Shown here in pieces: positions 48,766 to 58,738 of a stretch of 64,000 bases of DNA (within the stretch, counting starts at the first letter, position 1; every line of letters starts with the position of its first letter). The notes below the pieces were generated by a model. That model saw only the letters and a list, made by a program, of their open reading frames with translations. It searched no databases and was not told where the DNA came from. The stretch lies in NCBI GenBank assembly GCA_002205965.3, contig NADL03000691.1:248001-312000 (forward strand). Reading direction: 5' to 3'. The translations under genes were made by a program, and so were the position numbers. The stretch comes from Kappaphycus alvarezii. Taxonomy: Eukaryota; Rhodophyta; Florideophyceae; Gigartinales; Solieriaceae.

Positions 48766-49533
48766 ATGGCGTCTCATCCGCTCGTTCATACCGTTCTCAG
48801 TCCATATTTTCAGGCTCCTTCCCCACTAATCCAGCACTTTCCATATTTCCCTCCCCTCATCCTCTTCATCATTTTCTTCACTCCTCTCTTCGTCTTCGTC
48901 AGAAGAGTCGGAAATCACAATTACTCCCTCAGTCTCCCCTTCATTCTCCATGGGAGCCCCCCCACCGTTGTACACTAGTGGCTCCCACGGATCCACGCAG
49001 TCCTCCTCTTCTTCCTCCTATTCCTTCTCTTCCTTCTCTTCATCTTCTGCCTGCTCGAAGCAGTTGCGACGGACCCACTCCCGAACTCTGTTCCCGGTCC
49101 AACCTTCTACAGTAATCATTGTAGTCAGTTGGACTATTTTCCCTCAGGGCCAAAGCGTTGATTGGACGACGGCCTCGGATGACTAGATGGTGGTGAGGGA
49201 AGGGCGGAGGTTGGTCATGTTAAGGGCCAAAAGAATGGGTGAGCTGATGGGGTAGTTGATGGCGGGGGTTGCCTCAACGACGTCGAACTCGAACTTTAAA
49301 TTCTGCGACGTCTTCGAAAAGTAAGACGACCTTGGACATGTACAGTAACCGCACCTATTAATGTCAAAGGGTCTTAAAATAAAAAATCAAGCCATGACTT
49401 TGCGACACTCATCCAAATTAAAAATATCTTGCAAATTCAGAAACTGAAAACGATACCTTCCAAATTCCGATACTGTATACAATTTTGGTCCTCTTCTAGA
49501 TTTATTTTTTCGTGTGCGAATTTGCGCACATCA
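48766..49533 (-). mobile_element. TGAT...ATCA element, 3'-truncated copy
   Basis: On the minus strand it starts TGATGTGCGCAAATTCGC at 49533 and carries an open phase beginning MITVEGWTGNRVREW at 49119. Downstream comes an acidic part with VIVISDSSDEDE, a SUMO-interaction-like motif. It stops near 48766, beside the copia fossil. The hairpin TGTGCG-AATTTG-CGCACA (49513-49530) marks the 5' end. Confidence 0.65.
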
Positions 49534-49559
49534 ACTCCCCTCCATAGCACGCAAGTGAA

Positions 49560-52500
49560 AGAAACCGCCCCAGTGCCAGTGCCAGATTCACCTCCACCAC
49601 AGCACCCCGCCCGGCGCTGTCCTCAAGCTCCCCCCCCCACCGCCCATCCTGTACCGCCAACGCAGCGCTCCGAAACCCACGCACAGCCCCTGCCGACCCC
49701 GGAGCAAATATTCCCGACGCACAAGCCAGTCATGGCACACATTCCCACCAAGTTCCGTGGTTGTCTGGCTTAGACCTATGCAACCGCCATGCAGGACGCT
49801 GCACAAGCCTGCCAGTGCGGCAGCCCGTCCGCAACTGCCGCCGTCATCAAGCTGTTCTTGTTTCCGGCCGTCATGTTGACCAACATCTCCTACACAGAGC
49901 GGGGCACTGAAGAACGACGACACCACTCCATCGCTGATACAATGAGGGAACGGATCGAGCTTGGGAACGCAGGGCTGTTGCAGACGTTGTGGGAACAGGC
50001 AGTGAAACCCAACACCCGCGCAACGCACGCTCCATCACGCACCGAGCAGAAAATGCTGAATGTGCGCCGAGCCACCAAGCTGGCCACGGAAGGGGCATAT
50101 GGCAAGCGGCACACGCCTTAAGCTCCCTAGGGGTCCTTCCTCCAACTCCTGACGTCGTTCAGGCACTCCTCAACAAACACCCCCAACAGCCAGAGACCGT
50201 CCCCAGTGGAACACGGGAACATACTTCATGTGCTAATGCGGCCTCAGTTCGGGACTTCAGTGAGGAGGAGGTTCTTGGAGCCGTCAGGGGTTTCAAACCG
50301 GAATCTTCTGGGGGAGGGCCCGGTCTTAGACCGAACCGTATCGCGGAACTGCTCAGGTGTCCGTCTTCATCGGGCCCATCAGGTTTCCTACCAGCGCTCA
50401 TGCGTATCGTTAACATTCTGGCCTCCGGACGTGCCCCAGTCGCTCTCTCCCCTTGAATATCTGGTGCGCCCCTCACCCCGTTGGCCAAGAAGGACGGGAC
50501 TCCCCGACCCATCGCCGTTGGCGAAACGCTTTGTAGATTGGTCGGCGGCTGCTTGATGAAACGAGCTACGAGAAAGGCTGCCAACTATCTCCAACCGCTG
50601 CAACTGGGCATCGACACAAGGGCCGGCACCGACACCATCGTCCACAGTGTCCGTAGGGTTGTCGACAAGTTTGGGACTAGCTCTGACTACGCTATGCTCA
50701 CAGTAGACCTCAAAAACGCTTTTAACTTGTGCAACAGAACCGCTTTTCTGGACGCCGTCAAACGCCTATTCCCCGAATTGCTGCCGTGGGTCTCGTACTG
50801 TTTCGCAAACAAGCCAGCGTACTTGTGGTCAGGCCCGCACATCATTCGCAGCATGAGAGGTACACAGCAAGGGGACAACCTCGGTGGACTTCTATTTGAC
50901 CTTGTCCTTCACCCCGTCGTACTTAAGATCCAGGAGCCACTACGATCAGGTAACCAGGAAGACGACACCGTGGGTAACTTGCTGCTCCAGCTATGGTACC
51001 ATGATGATGGGTACATCATCGCGCACCACGACCAAATCGCCCGCGCCGTCGAAATACTCTCATCCATCGACGCCACCAGCAAGGGACTACACCTATCCCT
51101 GCCTAAATGCAGGGTCTGGTGGCCTACAGCGCCGCCGGCGTCCGTTCAACGCTTATACCCGAAGGAGCTGAAGCAAGAATATAGCGAGGGTACACGTGTC
51201 CTAAACGCCCCCGTCGGTTCCCCGGACTGGACGAACAAATTCTTCACCACTCACGTCCAGTCCCTCGAACCGTTCCTCGAAGCTGTCATAGACATTAACA
51301 ATACGCAGGTGGCTTTTCAGCTTTTGCGCAATTGCTTTGGGGTATACAAGATAGGATACCTCCTTCGTGTGGTGCCACCCTCTTGCACGGCGGAGGGCGC
51401 CGTTATGTTTGACTCCATGATAAAGCGATGTCTCCGGACACTCGCCGGAGGAGTACTGGACTCGGATATATTCCGAGAACTCCAACTACCGGTGAAACCC
51501 AAGGACCCTAAGAAACCCACCCTCGGTTTAGGGTTCACATCGGCGAAAAGCATCGCGGGGGCCGCTTTCCTGGCCTCCTGCGCAGCTGCCAACAGGCTGG
51601 CCACTGGTGTCTTGCCGGCACCCATCACGGATCTCACGACGTACAATGATGCCGTCTGCGCCCACCGAATATGGTCGACCCTCTGCCTGCCCTCACGACT
51701 CCTACCCTTTATTGTATTTTGCTCAAGCAAAACACCTCCGCAAAAGACACTAACAGAAGCAGTCCATGCGGCAGTTCAAGAAGAGATCCCTCTCGGCGAC
51801 CAACGAAGGCAAGCTTTCCGGGCTTCTATGGGCCTTCCCGGCGCAAAGGAATGGTCTATTGTCCTCCGTGTCCCGGCCTCAAGGCCAACATTGACGCCCG
51901 TGAGTTCTCAGTGTGGCTCCAGTACTACCTCCAGGTCCCGATCTTCGCCCCAGACACGCCGTGCCCACGCCCAAACTGCCCTGAGGTCCTCGACTGCCAC
52001 GGGGATCACCTCATGCACAGCCTGCATGGTGGGCACCGCACCCGACGACACGACCGTCAAGTCGTCCTCCTCGCCCAAGACCTGCAGAAGGCAGCCCGTC
52101 ATCCGGCTATCGAGCGGCGACAGGGGCTTCACCGCACAAGGCCGGATATAGAGGCAATGGGTAGCAACGGAGGAACGGACTTTTTTGACGTCACGTTCGT
52201 CAATCCTCTTGCGCCCTCCAATAGGAGAGCGCGCACTTTCAACCCACTCACCTCCCTCAACGCAACCATCTCCGCCAAACGTAGAAGGTATGAACCACTG
52301 CTCGCGACTGCTACTAGAGGGAGGCTTGTGCCTATCTCAATATCCACCCTCGGAGGCTGGCACCCAGACGCGTACGCGGTGCTAACCAATGTCGCGCGGA
52401 ACGTGGCCGTTCGAGCGATGGAGACCTATGGGATGGTTAGAGCGGTGCTTACTCAAAGGCACGCTGCCGCGGCCGTCATGTCCAACGCGGCATGCCTGCT

Positions 52501-52651
52501 CGCCGGCATTGAGCCGGCCTTGTAAGCAAGGTCATTTACTGTAGTGTTACCCATCAGCGAGGACTTATCCCCCATAACGTATTAGCCTCGTGGATATAAC
52601 CGACCACATCTTCCATGCATTAAAAAAACCCAAAAATTCCCCCCGTTGTAG
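49560..52651 (+). mobile_element. LINE-B: non-LTR retrotransposon, near complete but broken
   Basis: It consists of a Pro-rich N-terminal part (about 49560-49770), a reverse transcriptase, a C-terminal restriction-like endonuclease domain ending at 52525, and a 3' UTR of about 125 bp. The UTR ends with GACCACATCTTCCATGCATT, an AACCC run and a C-rich terminus, with no poly(A). Endonuclease of this type and lack of poly(A) fit the early-branching REL-endonuclease LINEs (the R2, CRE, NeSL, HERO and Utopia groupings); I cannot choose a clade. The G+C content is clearly higher than in neighbouring DNA. The UTR recurs as truncated tails elsewhere in the window. Confidence 0.85.
49989..52525 (+). 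pseudogene. LINE-B reverse transcriptase / endonuclease ORF, broken
   Basis: The reverse transcriptase motifs in order are GGGPGLRPNRI, KKDGTPRPIAVGE, AMLTVDLKNAFNLCNR (motif A), MRGTQQGDNLGGLLFD (motif B), LWYHDDGYI (motif C, Y-H-D-D) and GLHLSLPKC (motif D). The endonuclease part (frame 51671-52525) has CPRPNC, CHGDHLMH, HDRQ, RTRPDIEAMG followed by FFDVTFVNPL, and STLGGWHPDA. Visible lesions are a stop near 49772, a frame change near 50110, a stop at 50454-50456 and a frame change near 51850, so this copy is inactive, though most of the protein is well preserved. The longest intact frame is 50481-52151. Confidence 0.85.
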
Positions 52652-52667
52652 AGGAGAGGGGTGATAT

Positions 52668-52708
52668 GGGGAATTTTTGGGTTATTTTAATGCATGGAAG
52701 ATGTGGTC
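52668..52708 (-). mobile_element. 41-bp LINE-tail micro-insertion beside the LINE-B end
   Basis: It consists only of the LINE-B type tail (GGGGAATTTTTGGGTTATTT, then AATGCATGGAAGATGTGGTC), flanked by the 8-bp duplication GGTGATAT at 52660-52667 and 52709-52716. With the adjacent LINE-B end it forms an inverted pair. Confidence 0.85.
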
Positions 52709-53029
52709 GGTGATATGTGCAGTGAACATGATCTTGGTCTTTGCTTAGCAAGAAACTGAAGCTATTCTGCTTACGCGCCAAAATTCACTCCCGTCACGTT
52801 TCCGTCTTCACGTTCTTTTTCTTTGCTTCTCCATCTACTTTCGTTTTATTTCACGTGACAAAAGTTACATTTCTTTATACTTTTTTCATTCCCTCGCTTT
52901 TTATGTGCGATTGTCTTCTCATTAGGCAGTAATTCTTTTAGTTTTCTTCCGTTATTTGATAATCCTCGGCACTTGATATTTTTTCATAACCAAAATTTCT
53001 ACACATAGCGCCGCATTCGACACACGTCA

Positions 53030-54337
53030 AGCTGCAGTCGATCGCATCTTTTCCTGTCTTCAGTCCTTCGATGACGCCCAGATGGCCTACCACTTGCACC
53101 GTTTCTGTGCGAGCGCTTGTAAGGTTATTTATCTGCTGCGGACTCTCTCCCCCACCAATCTACGGCTCTGGTCGTCAGCTTCGACCAGAAGCAGAAGGAG
53201 GCGTTCGCACAGATTCATGGTCCTTGCACCGACTCCGAATGGGAGCAAGCCTGCCTTCCTATTTCCTACGGTGGTCTCGGCATTCCTCCCGCTTCTTCAA
53301 TCCCTGAGTCCGCTTATGCGGCTTCGATGATTGATGTTTTCAGCCGTTTCTCAGATCTGCTCTCCTTCTCGGGAGACCTACACCTGGAGGAAGTGCCTCG
53401 GGCCGCGATCTCTTTATTATCTACACGTTATCCAGATTTTTCGGCTTCCCTGTCGCCCACTTCTCTGTTTCAGCGATGTCAAACGCCGGTCCCCGGCGAA
53501 CGGCTCCAGTCTTCTATCCCGTCTGAGCTTCACAGTTTGACGTTTAATCGGATCTTCCGTTCATCCTCTGACCACGACAGATGTCGCCTCATGTCCGTCC
53601 GCGAGTCGTCCTCCTGTTCCGCTTTCTCAACTTTACCGCACCCTCACCGCGGCACCTATCTGTCCTCGCAAGCCTGGATAGTGGCTGTCTCGCTACGCCT
53701 CGGCCGCGCGATTTTCTCTGGTCATGATCGATGTCGGGTATGTGCTCGCCGTTCCAACGACATCGCCCCGTTGCTCGACCCCCTGGGCAAACACGCCCTC
53801 ACCTGTAAGTACGACTATGGGCAGACTCGTCGCCACAATGTCCTGCGTAACGCTCTCCATCGTAACTGTAAGGAGCTTGGAATTTCTGCCTCTCTTGAAC
53901 ATCTGCTTCCTCCCCTTCCCCCTTCGTCCTCTCCCTCGTCCGCCCTCCGCATACATCTTTATATTCCTGGTGCATATGGCCTCGACCCGAAGGATATCGC
54001 TTTGGATGTCACAGTGGCCCATCCACAGGTCACTTCTCGCGTTTCCCAGTGTGCCCTATCTGGCGGCGCAGCTGCCTCAATGGCTGAACGTGCGAAACAC
54101 ACGCACTATGGTCTAGTCTGCCACACGAACGATATACGCCTTCTTCCTGTTGGTATTGATGTGTTCGGTGCCCTTGGGGCCGAGGGTGCGACTTTCTTCC
54201 GGCGCCTTTCTACGTTTGCTGCTGCCCGTCGAGGCACCACTCCCCAATGGGAGCTGCACCTCTTAATCACGCGCTTTGTGTTCTGCTTGGATGGTTTGCA
54301 AGCGCGTCAAGTTCTTACCAGATGCATTTCCGATTAG
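53030..54337 (+). pseudogene. C-terminal half of a third LINE lineage
   Basis: From about 53180 one frame reads FDQKQKEAFAQIHG, then LPISYGGLGIPPASS, the conserved region after the reverse transcriptase core, and continues through the ORF at 53327-54337. It then shows the endonuclease skeleton CRVCARR, PLGKHALTC, TRRHNVLRNALHR, KDIALDVTVAHP and PVGIDVFGALGAEG. The His in GKHALTC replaces the usual Asp-His pair of GDH. The upstream part (53030-53180) is in another frame. No reverse transcriptase core is present, so it is 5'-truncated and broken. It is distinct in sequence from LINE-A and LINE-B. Confidence 0.7.
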
Positions 54338-54433
54338 TTCCTCTCTCATCCCCCTTCGCATGTTAGTTTCTCTGTAATCCCCTTCAGCATGTTCTCCCAC
54401 CTGCTTTTTCCAAATTCCGTTAAGATTACACAC

Positions 54434-54482
54434 ACTCGTGAATCCCCTTGCTCCCTCCAACGGGAGATTGAGGGCCTTTAAC
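54434..54482 (+). mobile_element. LINE-A fragment, left of the nested retroposon
   Basis: It encodes VNPLAPSNGRLRAF, matching VNPLAPSNRRARTF of LINE-B. It continues at 55484 after the inserted unit. Confidence 0.75.
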
Positions 54483-55483
54483 GCGACACTCAACAACCGA
54501 TTCGCGTGTGCAGCTTTTAACACAATCCAGATGTTGTGCTTGTCAGACGATTGCGGAGAGGAAGGCGAAGACGAAGGAGACTGGCATTTGGACACCCCGG
54601 AGGATCCCGTAGCACCTTTTGCGAGGACGGAGGCCGCTTGGTCGGACGTCCCGCGGAAGCTTAACCCCCCCGGAGAATCTTTCCTCTATTTGCGACTGGT
54701 CTACTTCGCTCTAGAAAGTGACGTCCGTTCCCTGCTCCATGAACCGAAACAAGACCTCAACGGGCTACATGCACAGGTCAAGCACCTCGTGTCTGAACTC
54801 CAACGGTTCAACCGCCTGCACAGTGTAACTGTGTGGCGTGACTACGGGATCGGTCACGTGGTGGCGGCAATCATATGCAATCTGCTACTTCGTGTGCAAG
54901 CGTCCAAGACAGCAAAGCGTGGTTTGAATCGCTCCGGGAGGGACCTTTTGTTCGCAATATTTGATGGCTTAAGGTCGGATTCTCACTCGGCTCCGTCTGT
55001 TCCCCAAAGAAACAGGCCCATAGTGAACTACCCTGTGGTACCGAACACCCCGCGCCCGCTACCTAGTGGCGGGAAGCTCTACTCTTCCACCTTGGTGGAA
55101 GCCGCCGATTACCAAATAACACCCAAAGACGTCTATGGGCAGACGTCATGGCGCGAGAGTGGGATTATTACGGCCACGGAGAAAGAAACTAACCCGCCTC
55201 TGACGGGACCCTACGGCACGGAGCATTTATGGGTGCCTACTCGCTGGATGGACTGGTCTGATCTCAACTTTTCGGACGGCGACGACGTCGTTTATGTCGC
55301 TGCCGATCTGGAGGGGTTCGAAGCTGGTGGGGAGAAGGATGAGTAAGGTGCGGCCATATCTCGTGGTATGCCCCAGGTAGCTTTGCTGGCAAATACGATT
55401 TTCGATCATCAGTAACCCTCTAAGATACCTCGGGCCCCAACCCACCACATCTTTCAAAAAATTAAAGCACCCAAACATTCACC
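54483..55483 (+). mobile_element. 1.0-kb ORF-bearing non-autonomous retroposon nested in LINE-A
   Basis: It is flanked by the 8-bp duplication CCTTTAAC (54475-54482 and 55484-55491) and splits the endonuclease domain of LINE-A exactly. Inside, one frame runs open to the stop at 55346 (about 287 codons from the left junction). It has an acidic start (EEGEDEGDWH), a possibly helical stretch (HAQVKHLVSELQRF), and a C-terminal block TEHLWVPTRWMDWSDLNF that is conserved in the shorter copies at 2.1-2.8 kb and 28.4-28.9 kb. I do not recognise the protein. The 3' part carries a tail like those of the LINEs (CACATCTTTC, ATTAAAGCACCCAAACATTC). It looks like a unit mobilised by LINE machinery through its tail. 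Confidence 0.7.
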
Positions 55484-55892
55484 CCTTTAACCGGATGTCC
55501 TCTCTGAATGCAGCGCGAAATGCAAAGCAGAGAAGATATCAATCCTTTATCGCGACCTCCAGCAGAGGTAGGCTCGTGCCTGTGTCAATCTCCACTCTTG
55601 GAGGGTGGCACCCGGATGCATATGCAGTGCTAAATGACGTGGCAAGGAACGTGGCCGTGAGGGCACTGGAGACGTACGGAAAGGTTCGGGGGTTTTTGAT
55701 ACAAAGGCACGCCGCAGCACCCGTCATGTCCAATGCGGCCTGCTTGATGGCTGGCCTGAAGGTTGCATTCTAAGGAGCGTAGTTCCTTCCCCATTACTGT
55801 GGCGGTATAGCCTTTTTTTAGTCGATTGTGGTTGTCTGGAAAACCATGGGATAGATCGGATATATCTTTCAAGAGTAAAACACCCAAACCTT
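55484..55892 (+). mobile_element. LINE-A fragment: end of endonuclease domain and 3' UTR
   Basis: The frame 55495-55773 encodes RGRLVPVSISTLGGWHPDAY through VMSNAACLMAGLKVAF, closely matching LINE-B. The 3' UTR (GGAGCGTAGTTCCTTCCCC, then GAGTCGATTGTGGTTGTCTG, GATCGGATATATC, CACCCAAACC) is the parent sequence of the many short LINE-A tails. This copy links the tails to a protein-coding LINE. Confidence 0.85.
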
Positions 55893-56460
55893 TTCTCCTT
55901 TTACACCCGCCGCCCGCATTCGTAGTTAATTTCTGAATATCCTCCGCACGCTTCTGTGCCACACTATACAAGTCGCAATGATTTACCACCAAGCTATCTT
56001 CTTTGTTACAAGACACCTTCCTAAAAAAACTCACTTATTTCTCAGACCTCGGAGCTGCCACAGTAGACAATCCCCCATTTTCTCCGTTCCTATTTTGCGG
56101 TTCATTATTTTGAGTGTCTGCGTACCTTTTTGAGTCGATTGTGGTTGTCTGGAAAAATATGGTATCGATAGGATATATCTTCCTAAAGTAAAACACCCAA
56201 ACCTTTCCCTTATTTTGAAGCTATTAATTGTTTGGTTGTGTTAGTTTTGGAGAAGGGGATAGTTTTGGGCGTCTTTACTGTTGGGAGATATATTCGATCT
56301 ATAGAGAAGTAATGTTTAAAGCATAGAGAGAAATTCTTGAAGTCCTCCAAGAAGCTTAGATCTAACAGGAAATAACGGAAAGTTTTTGAAGGCCACTGAT
56401 GCAGTAAATGGCCGTTTAGGGACTACAATCCTACTAAATCCACAAGGCCAATAGTTTACT

Positions 56461-56574
56461 GTGTGTAAATGGGGGGTTAATTTACTGTGGTAGATATGTG
56501 GGTTGGTATCCAGTAAATTTGTACCGGAGCGTAGATATCGTATCATTGTCAAGCCAATTGCGAAAAAGTACGAT
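56461..56574. mobile_element. 114-bp retroposon tail of another family
   Basis: It is flanked by the 7-bp duplication GTTTACT (56454-56460 and 56575-56581). Arm B near 23190 shows the empty site. Related copies lie at 21300-21412 and 11985-12105. Confidence 0.75.
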
Positions 56575-56990
56575 GTTTACTTATTTGCGATTCTCGGCTG
56601 ACTAGGTTATCCTTTAGAGTAAAAACTGCTTGGTCATAAATACAGTAGATTTGTCATTACAAGTACAGAGGACTCCCAACCTTTCCATTACTCACAGTAA
56701 ACCAACCCAATTCCCCCCCATTTTTGAAAAACTCAGAGTAGAGGCAAACATGAATGAACATTTTTGGATGTTAGCTGAAACTTTGTTCTCTGGCAGAGTA
56801 GAAACATCAATTAAACAATCAAGAATTCACATGGGGACATTATATCGTTAGATAAAGGCAGAACAAGAGGACATTGCGATTGCTGCTTACAGATTCTTTG
56901 ATATGTGCAGGTAAAAAATGCAGGCAGACTCCAATGAGGGTGGAATGACAGTCAGACTCGGGGAATCATCATTTGGGGTGATAGAAAAAG

Positions 56991-57294
56991 GGGGAACGTT
57001 TGGGTGTTTTACTCTTGAAAGATATATCCGATCTATCCCATGGTTTTCCAGACAACCACAATCGACTAAAAAAGGGTATACCGTCACAGTAATGGGGAAG
57101 GAACTACGCTCCCTAAAGTGCAACCTTCAGGCCAGCCATCAAGCAGGTCGCATTGGACATGACGGCTGCTGCAGCATGCTTTTGCATCAAAACCCCCCGA
57201 ACCTTTCCGTACGTCTCCAGTGCCCTCACAGCCAAGTTCCTTGCCACGTCATTTAGCACTGCAAATGCATCCGGGTGCCAACCTCCAAGAGTGG
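56991..57294 (-). mobile_element. 304-bp LINE-A copy, 5'-truncated
   Basis: It contains the antisense of the last 55 or so codons of the LINE-A endonuclease domain plus the whole 3' UTR. It is flanked by the 8-bp duplication AGAAAAAG (56983-56990 and 57295-57302). Arm B near 23565 is empty. Confidence 0.9.
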
Positions 57295-58036
57295 AGAAAA
57301 AGTAAATCTGAATAAAAGAATATGAAATTCATGACGGGCAGCAGCTTGAAGGAAAAGAACAATGTTTGAACATTTGAATTATAAATACGTTTCGAAGCAG
57401 GTATTTTCAAAACAAAGAAGAGTATCAAGTGGAGACATATATTATGTAACTACTGCGAGATTTTAGCAGACTGAGGACTGTGGATGTCTTAAACTGCTAA
57501 GTTGTTTGTTGTTAGGAAAGTTGTAGTTTTCTTTTGTCCTGTAGCTAATTACTAGGCGGGTTGGCAGTCTTACTAAAGTAGGAATTATTGGATTATTTTT
57601 ATGTATGGAAGCGTTTAGCATGCAACGGGGGATAGCCGAACCGCACCTTTCAAATATTAAATAACCGAATCGAGTCACACACCATGTATGGAAGATGTGG
57701 TCGGTTGTATCCACGCCGCTAGTGCGTTGTGCGGGTTAAGTCGTAACTGATGTGTAACACTAAATAACATTCCTTACTAAGCAGTTTTAGGTCAAGGTCA
57801 CACACGACTTTAGAATATGAGAGAGGCTGCTGAGCGCGCGGATATTTCGCGACGGTTTTATTTAGTGGGCGAATTTCCATTCAAGCAAACTTTTCTAAAA
57901 GCTGAGAAACTCTAGGGTTTCCTTCACTGTAACTGATATGCTGTCTAAACCCCAAACAACTTACAGTATACGGCAACTTGCATGTACTTGGAATGTTATG
58001 GCACACGAGCTCCCTTTTTAAAATCACTCAGAGGGG

Positions 58037-58073
58037 ATATATCTTCCTAGAGTAAAACACCCAAATGTTCCCC
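58037..58073 (+). mobile_element. 37-bp LINE-tail micro-insertion
   Basis: It is flanked by CTCAGAGGGG (58027-58036 and 58074-58083). The empty site is in arm B near 24297. The insert holds nothing beyond the terminal tail. Confidence 0.9.
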
Positions 58074-58186
58074 CTCAGAGGGGAGGCCATCAAGTGAAGA
58101 AAACGTATGGCAGGTTAAAAAGCTAAATGAAAATCCGAACCCAGTTTAGATTACCCTCGCTAGAAGTGCCAGACGACGAAGTAAAC

Positions 58187-58304
58187 GGGGAAACGTTTGG
58201 GTGTTTTACTCTTGAAGATATATATGATCTATCCCATGGTTCTCCAGACAACCACAATCGATTCAAAAAGGATATCTCCACACAATAATGGGGAAGGAAC
58301 TACG
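58187..58304 (-). mobile_element. 118-bp LINE-A tail
   Basis: It is flanked by AAGTAAAC (58179-58186 and 58305-58312), possibly extending to 11 bp. The empty site is in arm B near 24400. Confidence 0.85.
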
Positions 58305-58738
58305 AAGTAAACTACCCCATCATCCCCCGCCCCCAAATTACAACAGAGTTACTTTATTAAGTCGTTTCAATACAAGTTCATGGGACTTACAACCTTTTTA
58401 CCACTTGCAGCAAACCAAACTCATTTAAACTCGGTATTAACCAGAATCAACTACACCTAATTCCTAAGAGAACAGCTGTCGTCACTTTAAGAAATGACCC
58501 GTCTTTCCGTATTAAACATGGCAATCCTTTTCTCTCTGAAATGTTTTAGTTATACAGCCCTGCTCTTGACACCCACTCATACACTTACCTTTCTGACGCA
58601 TTTTATACGTACAATTGCCGAAGTACCGCGAATAGTGTACTTTTAAATCATTTGCAACTAGAAGTCGCCTAAATTTCTAAGTATTATATTACCTAAACTT
58701 TCCCTTATGCAAACTGCGTGTCAAGTTTGCCAGTACAC

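Noticed and set aside
49588-50028. 146-codon minus-strand frame and other minus frames at 50.1-51.7 kb
   Set aside because: Shadows of the GC-rich LINE-B coding strand.
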